From an uncultured Desulfomicrobium sp. (lineage in GTDB: Bacteria > Desulfobacterota > Desulfovibrionia > Desulfovibrionales > Desulfomicrobiaceae), in NCBI GenBank assembly GCA_937872685.1, contig CALMTS010000245.1, forward strand, positions 1 to 37,422: 37,422 nt of DNA. Reading direction: 5' to 3'. The position numbers and the translations under genes were made by a program. The notes beneath the pieces are model-generated. The model searched no databases and was not told the DNA's origin. It saw nothing but the letters and a program-made list of their open reading frames with translations. This document shows, one piece after another, positions 24,333 through 31,872 of this stretch (position 1 is the first letter of the stretch; each line of letters opens with the position of its first letter).

Positions 24333-25355
24333 ATGAAAGCCATCCCCGTCGAAGAAGCTGTCGGCACCGTTCTCTGCCACGACATCACGCGAATCATCCC
24401 CGGCGAAACCAAGGGCCCCGCCTTCCGGCGCGGCCATATCGTAACCCCCGACGACATCACGACCCTCCTCGATATCGGCAAGGCCAACCTGTACGTCTTC
24501 GACCCGCGCGACGGGTACGTGCATGAGGACGAGTGCGCCCTGCGCCTGGCGCGGGCCGCGGCGGGGCAGGGCATCGCCATCAGTTCGCCCACCGAGGGCA
24601 AGGCCACTCTGACCGCCGCCCATGACGGTGTGCTGCACATCGATGTCGAGGGCCTTTTCCGCCTCAATTCCATCACCGACGTGACCTTCGGCACCATCCA
24701 CACCGGCCAGTTCGTCAAGGCCGGCCGTGTTCTCGGCGGCACGCGGGTCATCCCCCTGGCCGTGCCCGAGGAACTGCTGCAGCAGGCCGAGGGCGTCTGT
24801 GGGGAGCATGCGCCCCTCATCGAGGTCAGGCCCCTGAAGCCCGCGCGTGTCGGCGTGGTGACCACGGGCAGCGAGGTCTACACCGGCCGCATCAAGGACG
24901 GTTTCGGGCCGGTGCTCAGAAAGAAATTCGAGGGCCTGGGCTCGAGCCTCCTCGACCAGGTCTTCGTTTCGGACCGGGTGGAGATGACGGTTGACGCCAT
25001 CCGCGGCCTCGTCGAGCGCGGTGCGGACTTCATCGCCGTGACCGGCGGCATGAGCGTGGACCCCGACGACCAGACCCCTGCGGCCATCCGCGCCACCGGC
25101 GCCGACGTCGTCTCCTACGGCGCCCCCACCTATCCCGGAGCCATGTTCATGCTCGCCTATCTGGGCGACGTGCCCGTCGTCGGGCTGCCCGGGTGCGTCA
25201 TGTACTACAAAGCCAGTATTTTCGATCTGATCGTGCCCCGTCTGCTGAGCGGGGAGCGGTTGGAGAGGAAGGATATCGTCGCGTTCGGACACGGAGGACT
25301 GTGCGAAAGCTGCCCCAGTTGCCATTACCCGGCCTGCGGCTTCGGCAAGCTCTAG
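24333..25355 (+). CDS. MoeA-like molybdopterin-binding protein with Cys-rich tail
   Basis: A 340-aa cytosolic protein. The N-terminal part (KAIPVEEAVGTVLCHDITRI) follows a MoeA-like swivelling layout. The MoCF core has VGVVTTGSEVYTGRI, AVTGGMSVDPDDQTP and YPGAMFMLAYLGDVPVVGLP. It is shorter than MoeA (about 410 aa). The C-terminus reads GHGGLCESCPSCHYPACGFGKL, with four Cys arranged as in the FmdE/MoeA fusion at 21229-22905. GGAAG precedes the ATG at 24333. It ends 51 bases before the aldehyde oxidoreductase gene, so a role in cofactor supply to that enzyme is likely, though not shown. Confidence 0.88.
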   Translation: MKAIPVEEAVGTVLCHDITRIIPGETKGPAFRRGHIVTPDDITTLLDIGKANLYVFDPRDGYVHEDECALRLARAAAGQGIAISSPTEGKATLTAAHDGVLHIDVEGLFRLNSITDVTFGTIHTGQFVKAGRVLGGTRVIPLAVPEELLQQAEGVCGEHAPLIEVRPLKPARVGVVTTGSEVYTGRIKDGFGPVLRKKFEGLGSSLLDQVFVSDRVEMTVDAIRGLVERGADFIAVTGGMSVDPDDQTPAAIRATGADVVSYGAPTYPGAMFMLAYLGDVPVVGLPGCVMYYKASIFDLIVPRLLSGERLERKDIVAFGHGGLCESCPSCHYPACGFGKL

Positions 25356-25406
25356 ACCGGACGCAAAATCTGTTTGGAAATCATTATTGTCATTGGAGGA
25401 ACCGGA

Positions 25407-28124
25407 ATGATCAAAAAGCAAATTGTGGTCAATGGCATCGCCAGAAACCTGGTGGTGGACGCGGAAGAAACCCTGGCTAACGTGCTCCGCAAGAGCCTGG
25501 GCCTGACCGGCACCAAGGTGGGCTGCGGCGAAGGCCAGTGCGGCGCCTGCTCCGTCATCATGGACGGCAAGGTCGTGCGCACCTGCGCCACCAAGATGAA
25601 ACGCGTGGCCGACGGCGCGGACATCACCACCATCGAAGGCATCGGCACCCCGGCCAACCCGCATCCCCTGCAGCTGGCCTGGATGCTCCACGGCGCGGCC
25701 CAGTGCGGCTTCTGTTCCCCGGGCTTCATCGTCTCGGCCAAGGGCCTGCTGGACAGCAATCCCAAGCCTTCCCGTGAAGACGTCCGCGACTGGTTCCAGA
25801 AGCACCGCAACGCCTGCCGCTGCACCGGCTACAAGCCCCTGGTGGACGCCGTCATGGACGCCGCCAAGGTCCTGCGCGGCGAGAAGAGCGTGGCCGACCT
25901 CGAGTACAAGATGCCCAAGGACGGCTCCGTGTGGGGCACCCGTCACCCCCGTCCCACGGCCATGGGCAAGGTTACCGGCACCCTGGACTTCGGCGCCGAT
26001 CTGGCCCTGAAGATGCCCGCGGGCACCCTGCGCTGCGCCCTGGTGCAGGCCGAGGTGTCCCACGCCAAGATCCTGTCCATCGACACCACCGAAGCCGAAA
26101 AGATGCCCGGCGTGTTCAAGGTCGTGACCCACAAGGACGTCAAGGGCAAGAACCGCATCACCGGCCTGATCACCTTCCCGACCAACAAGGGCGACGGCTG
26201 GGACCGCCCCATCCTGTGCGACGAGAAGATCTTCCAGTACGGTGACGCCATCGCCATCGTCTGCGCCGACACCGAGGAGCAGGCCAAGGCTGCCGCCAAG
26301 GCCGTCAAGGTCGAGATCGAGCAGCTGCCCGAGTACATGAGCGCCCCCGCGGCCATGGCCGAGGACGCCATCGAGATCCATCCCGGCACGCCCAACGTCT
26401 ACTACATCCAGAAGATCGCCAAGGGCGGCGAGACCGCGCCGATCTTCGACAAGGCCGAAGTGGTCGCCGAAGGCAGCTACTTCACTTCCCGCCAGCCCCA
26501 TCTGCCCATCGAGCCGGACTGCGGCTTCGCGTACATCGACGACGAGGGCAAGCTGATCATCCACTCCAAGTCCATCGGCCTGCACCTGCACCTGTACATG
26601 ATCGCCCCCGGCCTGGGCCTGGAACCCGACCAGCTGCACCTGGTGCAGAACCCCGCCGGCGGCACCTTCGGCTACAAGTTCAGCCCCACCCTGGAAGCCC
26701 TGGTCGGCGCCGCGTCCCTGGCCACCGGCCGCCCCGTCAGCCTGGTCTACGACTACCGCCAGCAGCAGGCCTACACCGGCAAGCGCTCCCCGTTCTGGAC
26801 CAGCGTCCGCCTGGCCGCCTCCAAGGACGGCAAGTTCCTGGGCATGGAGACCGACTGGTCCGTTGACCACGGCCCGTACTCCGAGTTCGGCGACCTGCTG
26901 ACCGTGCGCGGTGCCCAGTACATCGGCGCCGGCTACGACATCGCCAACATCCGCGGCGAAGGCCGCACCGTCTGCACCAACCACGCCTGGGGCGCCGCCT
27001 TCCGCGGTTACGGCGGACCCGAATCCGAGTTCGCTTCCGAGAGCCTGATCGACGAACTGGCCGACAAGATGGGCATGGATCCCTTCGAGCTGCGCTACAA
27101 GAACGTCTACCGTCCCGGCTGCACGACCCCCACGGGCCAGGAGCCCGATTCCTGGACGCTGCCCGAGATGTTCGACACCATGCGTCCCAAGTATGAGGAA
27201 GCCAAGAAGCGCGCCGCAGCCGCCTCCACCGCAGAGCTCAAGCGCGGTGTGGGCGTGGCCCTGGGCGTGTACGGCGCCGGCCTCGACGGTCCCGACTCCT
27301 CCGCCGCCGATGCCGAACTGATGGCCGACGGCACCGTGACCATCTACGACTGCTGGCAGGATCACGGCCAGGGCGCCGACATCGGCACCCTGGGCACCGC
27401 TCACGAGGCCCTGAAGCCCCTGGGCATCGCCCCCGACAAGATCAGGCTGGTCATGAACGACACCCGCGTGGCCCCGAACACCGGCCCCGCCGGCGGCAGC
27501 CGCTCCCAGGTCGTCGGTGGCCAGGCCATCATCAACGCCTGCGAACAGCTGATCAAGGCCATGTCCAAGCCCGGCGGCGGATTCCGCTCCTACGACGAGA
27601 TGGTCGCCGAGAAGCTGCCCCTGCGCTACAACGGCAAGTGGACGGCCCCGGCCAAGGAATGCGACGCCAACGGCCAGGGCAGCCCCTTCGCCTGCTACAT
27701 GTACGGCCTGTTCATGGCCGAGGTGGCCGTTGAAGTGGCCACCGGCAAGACCACGGTCGAGAAGATGACCATTTGCGGCGACATCGGCAAGGTCAACAAC
27801 TTCTCCGCCGTCGACGGCCAGATCTACGGCGGCATGGCCCAGGGCATCGGCCTGGCCCTGACCGAGGACTACGAGGACCTGAAGGCCCACGCCACCATCC
27901 GCGGCGCCGGCATCCCGTACATCAAGGACATCCCGGACGACATGGAGATCATCTACTTCGAGTCTCCCCGCGCGGCCGGCCCGTTCGGCGCCTCCGGCGT
28001 CGGCGAAATGCCCCTGACCGCCCCGCATTGTGCGGTTGTCAACGCCATTGCCAAGGCCTGCGGCGCCCGCGTACGCGACCTGCCCGCAAAGCCGGAGAAA
28101 GTCCTGGCCGCGATGAAGAAATAA
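25407..28124 (+). CDS. mop: molybdenum aldehyde oxidoreductase (D. gigas Mop type)
   Basis: A 905-aa enzyme of the xanthine oxidase family that oxidises aldehydes to carboxylates using molybdopterin cytosine dinucleotide and two [2Fe-2S] clusters, without flavin. Cys40, 45, 48 and 60 match exactly the plant-type cluster of the D. gigas enzyme (907 aa). The second cluster is CGFC...CRCTG. The Mo domain shows GGTFGYKF, AFRGYGGPE and the late GVGEMPLTAP with the catalytic Glu. GGAGG precedes the ATG at 25407. Codons end in C almost everywhere, more strictly than in the neighbours, suggesting very high expression. A strong terminator follows. Cytoplasmic, as no signal peptide is present. Confidence 0.96.
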   Translation: MIKKQIVVNGIARNLVVDAEETLANVLRKSLGLTGTKVGCGEGQCGACSVIMDGKVVRTCATKMKRVADGADITTIEGIGTPANPHPLQLAWMLHGAAQCGFCSPGFIVSAKGLLDSNPKPSREDVRDWFQKHRNACRCTGYKPLVDAVMDAAKVLRGEKSVADLEYKMPKDGSVWGTRHPRPTAMGKVTGTLDFGADLALKMPAGTLRCALVQAEVSHAKILSIDTTEAEKMPGVFKVVTHKDVKGKNRITGLITFPTNKGDGWDRPILCDEKIFQYGDAIAIVCADTEEQAKAAAKAVKVEIEQLPEYMSAPAAMAEDAIEIHPGTPNVYYIQKIAKGGETAPIFDKAEVVAEGSYFTSRQPHLPIEPDCGFAYIDDEGKLIIHSKSIGLHLHLYMIAPGLGLEPDQLHLVQNPAGGTFGYKFSPTLEALVGAASLATGRPVSLVYDYRQQQAYTGKRSPFWTSVRLAASKDGKFLGMETDWSVDHGPYSEFGDLLTVRGAQYIGAGYDIANIRGEGRTVCTNHAWGAAFRGYGGPESEFASESLIDELADKMGMDPFELRYKNVYRPGCTTPTGQEPDSWTLPEMFDTMRPKYEEAKKRAAAASTAELKRGVGVALGVYGAGLDGPDSSAADAELMADGTVTIYDCWQDHGQGADIGTLGTAHEALKPLGIAPDKIRLVMNDTRVAPNTGPAGGSRSQVVGGQAIINACEQLIKAMSKPGGGFRSYDEMVAEKLPLRYNGKWTAPAKECDANGQGSPFACYMYGLFMAEVAVEVATGKTTVEKMTICGDIGKVNNFSAVDGQIYGGMAQGIGLALTEDYEDLKAHATIRGAGIPYIKDIPDDMEIIYFESPRAAGPFGASGVGEMPLTAPHCAVVNAIAKACGARVRDLPAKPEKVLAAMKK

Positions 28125-28139
28125 TGACCCGTTCAACCT

Positions 28140-28175
28140 CCCTCCGGGCGCTTCTGCGCCCGGAGGGCTTTTTTT
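28140..28175 (+). terminator. rho-independent terminator after aldehyde oxidoreductase
   Basis: A perfect 11-bp stem (CCCTCCGGGCG at 28140-28150, complement at 28157-28167) with a 6-base loop is followed by a 7-T tract. It separates the highly expressed oxidoreductase from the maturation operon starting at 28192. Partial read-through may feed the operon. Confidence 0.92.
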
Positions 28176-28191
28176 ATTTCAAGGAGAGGGC

Positions 28192-30462
28192 ATGGATCAG
28201 AAGGAATTGCGGGAATGGGAAGCCAGGTGCATCCAGGAGGAACCCCCGGCGTGCCGGGCCGGCTGTCCCTTGAATGTCGACGCCAGAGCTTTCGTCCTGG
28301 CCATGGCCGATAACGATTTCGACGCCGCACGGGGCGTGCTCGAGAAGAGCATGCCGCTGGCCGCCGTCACCGCACGGCTTTGCGAGGCCCCCTGCGAGGT
28401 GTTCTGCGTCCGCGCGAATCTCGGCGGAGCCATTGCCGTCGGCGGGCTGGAGAGGCTGTGCATCCGTGAGACGCGGCCCAAGGGGAAAATCCTGCGCCTG
28501 CCTGCCCGGCCCAAGAAGGTGGCCGTGTTCGGGTCAGGCCCCAGCAGCCTGACCGTGGCCTTCGACCTGGCGAAGAAGGGGTACCCCATCAGCGTGTACC
28601 ACTTGGGCGTCAAGCCCGGCGGCTGGTTGCGCGAACTCCCGGACTCCTTTCTCCCGCAGTCCATCCTCGACGAGGAACTGGAACGGCTCGGCACACTGCA
28701 TGTGACGTTCGTCTCCGTTCCGGCCCTGGACGCGACCCTGGTCCAGGCCCATGAGGCCGACGCCGTGTATGTGGGTCAGGATGACACGCTGGCTCCGGAT
28801 CTGGCGGCGCTTCTCGGTCCGCCCGATCCCGACACCCTGGCCCTGGAGCGGTCGGGCTGGTTCACCGGCGGCATGGAGGGGCGCGAGCACCGCTTCATCA
28901 GCGCCGTGTCCCACGGCCGCGAGGCCGCCGTTTCCATGGACCGCTTTCTGCAAAACGCCTCCCTGACGTCCAGCCGGGTCCCGCTGCGTTCCGGACGCAC
29001 GGCGCTCTTCACCCGGACCGACGGCGTTGAGCCTGTCAAACGGATCATTCCGGCCGACCCCGTGGGGTACAACCGCGAGGAGGGCCGCAGCGAGGCTTCA
29101 CGCTGCCTCGACTGCCAGTGCCTGGAGTGCGTGCGGCACTGCGCCTATCTCGCCGAACACGGCGCCTATCCGAAATCCTACGCGCGGCGCGTGTTCAACA
29201 ACTCGGCCATTGTCCAGGGCATCCGCCAGGCCAACACATTCATCAACTCCTGCTCCCTGTGCGGACAGTGCGAAGTCCTGTGCCCCAACGATTTTTCCAT
29301 GGCCGACATGTGCCTGGACGCGAGGCGGGAGATGGTGAGCCTCAAGCGCATGCCCCCCTCGGCCCACTGGTTCGCCCTGGAGGAGATGCGTTCGGCCAAG
29401 GACGGCCAGGCCGCCCTGATCCGGCACGCCCCGGGGACGAACGAGAGCGTGGCGCTTTTCTTTCCGGGTTGCCAGCTGTCCGGCATCCGGCCCGACCAGA
29501 CCCTGAAACTCTACGAGCGCCTGCTGGAGCTCGAACCCCGCACCGGCATCTGGCTCGACTGCTGCGCGGCCCCGGCCCACTGGGCGGGCAGGGCGGAGGA
29601 GTTCGCAGGGCTGCTGGCGGGCATGGAAAAGCTGTGGGCCGGCATGGGTCGTCCGAAGCTCGTCACGGCCTGCTCCACCTGCCTCAAGGTGTTCAGCGAG
29701 CACCGGCCCGACTTCGGGGCCGTCTCGGTCTGGACCCTGCTGGCCGGCGAGGCCGTCGCGCCTGGCGCGGCGCGTCCGGCCCTGGCCCTGTCCGACCCGT
29801 GCACATCGCGGCATGACAGCGCGACGCGCGACGCCGTGCGCTGCCTGCTGGACAAGCTGGGACAGCCGCTTTCCCCCCTGGCCATGTCCGGCGAGTTGAC
29901 CGAATGCTGCGGCTTCGGCGGCCTCATGGACAACGCCAACCCGGCCCTGGCCCGCAAGGTGGCCGAGGCCCGCGTGGCCCAGTCCGATGCGGACTTCCTG
30001 ACCTACTGCGCCATGTGCCGCGATCAGCTGGCCAAGACCGGGAAGCCCGTGCTGCACATCCTCGACCTCCTCTTTCCTGAACTGGCCCGTCCTGCCTCGG
30101 AGCCTCCTGCCGGCATCTCCCTGCGCCGCGTCAACAGGCGCCAGCTCAAGGACGCCGTGTTGGGGCGCCATGGACTGGACCGCGGGGCGCGGCAGCCGTG
30201 GGAGGATGTCCGGCTCGCCATCTCCGCTCCAGTGGCCGCGCTGCTGGAGGAACGCCGCATCCTCGAGGACGACGTGCGACAGGTGCTTTATGCCGCGTCC
30301 AGGAGCGGTCGCGTCCTGCGGCATGGCACGGATAGCCGCGTTGTTGCGGCGGCCCGGCTTGGCGAGGTGACCTTCTGGGTCGAGTACCGGGAAGGGGAGG
30401 GCGGCTTCGAAATCCTCAAGGCCTGGAGCCATCGCATGCGCATTTCAGGAGGTGACCTGTGA
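28192..30462 (+). CDS. flavin/pyridine-nucleotide and iron-sulfur oxidoreductase with CCG domains
   Basis: A 756-aa cytosolic redox protein. The N-terminus has the GltD-type cluster Cys (CRAGCP at 21-26; Cys64, 68, 72), then a dinucleotide fold from AVFGSGPSSL (111-120). Only part of the usual GltD flavin/NAD domain is present. A dicluster ferredoxin region follows (CLDCQCLECVRHC, then CSLCGQCEVLCP). The C-terminal part contains two CCG-type domains (CCAAPAHW with CSTC; CCGFGG with CAMC), as in HdrB/D-like reductases. GAGAGGG precedes the ATG. I recall a D. vulgaris homologue family annotated as a dicluster-binding oxidoreductase near DVU_1558. It may move electrons to or from aldehyde oxidoreductase or power the radical SAM enzyme; both are inferences. 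Confidence 0.82.
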   Translation: MDQKELREWEARCIQEEPPACRAGCPLNVDARAFVLAMADNDFDAARGVLEKSMPLAAVTARLCEAPCEVFCVRANLGGAIAVGGLERLCIRETRPKGKILRLPARPKKVAVFGSGPSSLTVAFDLAKKGYPISVYHLGVKPGGWLRELPDSFLPQSILDEELERLGTLHVTFVSVPALDATLVQAHEADAVYVGQDDTLAPDLAALLGPPDPDTLALERSGWFTGGMEGREHRFISAVSHGREAAVSMDRFLQNASLTSSRVPLRSGRTALFTRTDGVEPVKRIIPADPVGYNREEGRSEASRCLDCQCLECVRHCAYLAEHGAYPKSYARRVFNNSAIVQGIRQANTFINSCSLCGQCEVLCPNDFSMADMCLDARREMVSLKRMPPSAHWFALEEMRSAKDGQAALIRHAPGTNESVALFFPGCQLSGIRPDQTLKLYERLLELEPRTGIWLDCCAAPAHWAGRAEEFAGLLAGMEKLWAGMGRPKLVTACSTCLKVFSEHRPDFGAVSVWTLLAGEAVAPGAARPALALSDPCTSRHDSATRDAVRCLLDKLGQPLSPLAMSGELTECCGFGGLMDNANPALARKVAEARVAQSDADFLTYCAMCRDQLAKTGKPVLHILDLLFPELARPASEPPAGISLRRVNRRQLKDAVLGRHGLDRGARQPWEDVRLAISAPVAALLEERRILEDDVRQVLYAASRSGRVLRHGTDSRVVAAARLGEVTFWVEYREGEGGFEILKAWSHRMRISGGDL

Positions 30463-30668
30463 GCCTCGTATTCATGCCCGAAGACATGGACTGGGTCTGC
30501 GAGCCCTGCGGCGAGCGCCTGACGCCCGGAAAGGTCGAGCTGAACTATCTCGGCAACGTTTTCCACGTGGAGCTGCCGGTCTGTCCCAAGTGCGGCTTCG
30601 TGTACCTCTATGAGGACCTGGCCATGGGCCGTGTCCTCGAAGTGGAGCAGCTTCTTGAGGACAAGTGA
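30459..30668 (+). CDS. small CxxC redox/zinc protein (DVU_1557-type)
   Basis: A 69-aa protein with two CxxC pairs (Cys14-Cys17, Cys42-Cys45), a rubredoxin or zinc-ribbon-like knuckle pair. The GTG start overlaps the upstream stop (GTGA), and AGGAGGTGACC provides a very strong ribosome site. It should be made in step with the dicluster protein and may be its electron carrier. I recall a family named for D. vulgaris DVU_1557; this is memory, not a search. Confidence 0.8.
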   Translation: MSLVFMPEDMDWVCEPCGERLTPGKVELNYLGNVFHVELPVCPKCGFVYLYEDLAMGRVLEVEQLLEDK

Positions 30669-31356
30669 ACTTTACGCCTCCTCGCCCGTCAGGGCCGCCC
30701 TGGGACGGACCTTGCGTCCCGGCGGGGAGGCCCTGAGCCGGCGCATGATGGTGCTGGCCGACCCGGAACCGGGGAGCCTCGCGCTGGACGCCGGGTGCGG
30801 GTGCGGGGCGACTCTCGGGATGCTGCGGTTGAAGGGGGCGAAGGCCTTCGGCCTGGACCTGAGCGCCGCCTTTCTGCGGGAGGCCGGCGGGGACGGACAT
30901 GCCGTGGCGCGGGCGGACCTGGCGTCCCTGCCCCTACCGGACGCGAGCCTGGATCTCGTCGTGTGCGAGTGCGCCTGGAACCTGACGGACAAGGAGCGCA
31001 CCCTGGCGGAGTTTTCACGGGTGCTGAAGCCCGGAGGGATGCTGGCCCTGTCCGACATCTACACCCGCGGGTACCGGAGCGGGGAGTGGCCCCTGCGCTG
31101 CTGCTTCGCCCAGGCCACGGACCTGCAGACCGTCATGGAGCAGATGGCCGGCGCCGGGTTTGAAATCGACGTGGTCGAGGACCACACCCCCCTGCTGAAG
31201 AAGACCGCGGCGGACTTCGTCTTCCGCCACGGCTCGATGCACGGCTTCTGGCAGGCCGTGACCGGCGACGAGGACTTGGCCGCCGCGGCCTGCGCGGCAT
31301 CAAAGGAGTCGAAGCCGGGTTTGTTTCTCCTGCTTGCGCGGGTCTTTGGGAAATAG
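30655..31356 (+). CDS. class I SAM-dependent methyltransferase (DVU_1556-type)
   Basis: A 233-aa Rossmann methyltransferase. Motif I is LDAGCGCGATLGML (residues ~44-57), followed by GLDLSAAFL, CECAWNLTD and FSRVLKPGGMLALSD. The start is not certain: I choose TTG at 30655, which overlaps the previous gene by 14 bases and has GGAG upstream. ATG at 30610 would overlap by 59 bases. An extra CRCCF-like pair (RCCFAQATD) and paired Cys are seen. The substrate is unknown; its place in the operon suggests methylation of the same molecule handled by the radical SAM enzyme. Confidence 0.8.
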   Translation: MRTSELYASSPVRAALGRTLRPGGEALSRRMMVLADPEPGSLALDAGCGCGATLGMLRLKGAKAFGLDLSAAFLREAGGDGHAVARADLASLPLPDASLDLVVCECAWNLTDKERTLAEFSRVLKPGGMLALSDIYTRGYRSGEWPLRCCFAQATDLQTVMEQMAGAGFEIDVVEDHTPLLKKTAADFVFRHGSMHGFWQAVTGDEDLAAAACAASKESKPGLFLLLARVFGK

Positions 31357-31357
31357 T

Positions 31358-31394
31358 TTTTATAGGTCCTATACGACCTATAGGACCTATAAAA
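31358..31394. repeat. perfect 16-bp-arm inverted repeat in the operon
   Basis: TTTTATAGGTCCTATA (31358-31373) is exactly reverse-complementary to 31379-31394, with a 5-base spacer CGACC. Each arm is itself nearly palindromic (TATAGGxCCTATA), so the element is a tandem of one short palindromic unit. It lies 2 bases after the methyltransferase stop in a GC-rich operon. It could be a terminator/attenuator, an operator or a REP-like insertion. Confidence 0.85.
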
Positions 31395-31428
31395 CAAAAT
31401 TGTTGAACGAACACACACCGAGGCCGAC

Positions 31429-31872
31429 ATGAACGAATACGATCTCGATATCCTGCGCCTGCACACGCAGGGTTTCTGCTGCGCGCAGATCATCGTGCAG
31501 ATGGCCCTGGAGATGCAGGGCGTGGAGAACCCGGGGCTCGTGCGGGCCATGTCCGGGCTGTGCGTGGGCTTCTCGTCGCCTCAGGGGGCGTGCGGGGCCC
31601 TGACGGGCGCGGCTTGCCTCATCGCCAGCTATGCGGGCAAGGGGACGGCGGACGAGGAACCCAACGACCGGCTGCCCCTCATGCTCGCGGAGCTGGCCGA
31701 ATGGTTCGAGGGATACGCCACGGAGCGTTTCGGCGGCATCAGCTGTTCGGCCATCGTGCCCGACGGCAAGCCCGATGCGTCCGTCTGCGGCGGGCTGGTG
31801 TCCGAATGTTACGGCAAGGTACTGACCATCCTCGTGGAGAACGGCATCGACCCTGGAGAGGCGCGTGAGTAG
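31429..31872 (+). CDS. C-GCAxxG-C-C family protein (DVU_1555-type)
   Basis: A 147-aa protein of the C_GCAxxG_C_C family (putative redox-active). It shows CCAQ near residue 17, GLCVGFSSPQGACGALTGAACLI as the family signature, and later CSAI and CGGLVSECYGKV. These proteins bind metal or shuttle electrons, but no biochemical role is certain. The ATG has only weak AGGCCGAC upstream. The stop overlaps the start of the radical SAM gene by 8 bases. Confidence 0.85.
   Translation: MNEYDLDILRLHTQGFCCAQIIVQMALEMQGVENPGLVRAMSGLCVGFSSPQGACGALTGAACLIASYAGKGTADEEPNDRLPLMLAELAEWFEGYATERFGGISCSAIVPDGKPDASVCGGLVSECYGKVLTILVENGIDPGEARE

Noticed and set aside
24303-28136. Very long open frame antisense to the MoeA-like gene and aldehyde oxidoreductase
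   Set aside because: Same artefact: repetitive Gly/Val/His/Asp-rich translation opposite a strongly codon-biased real gene, without a start signal.
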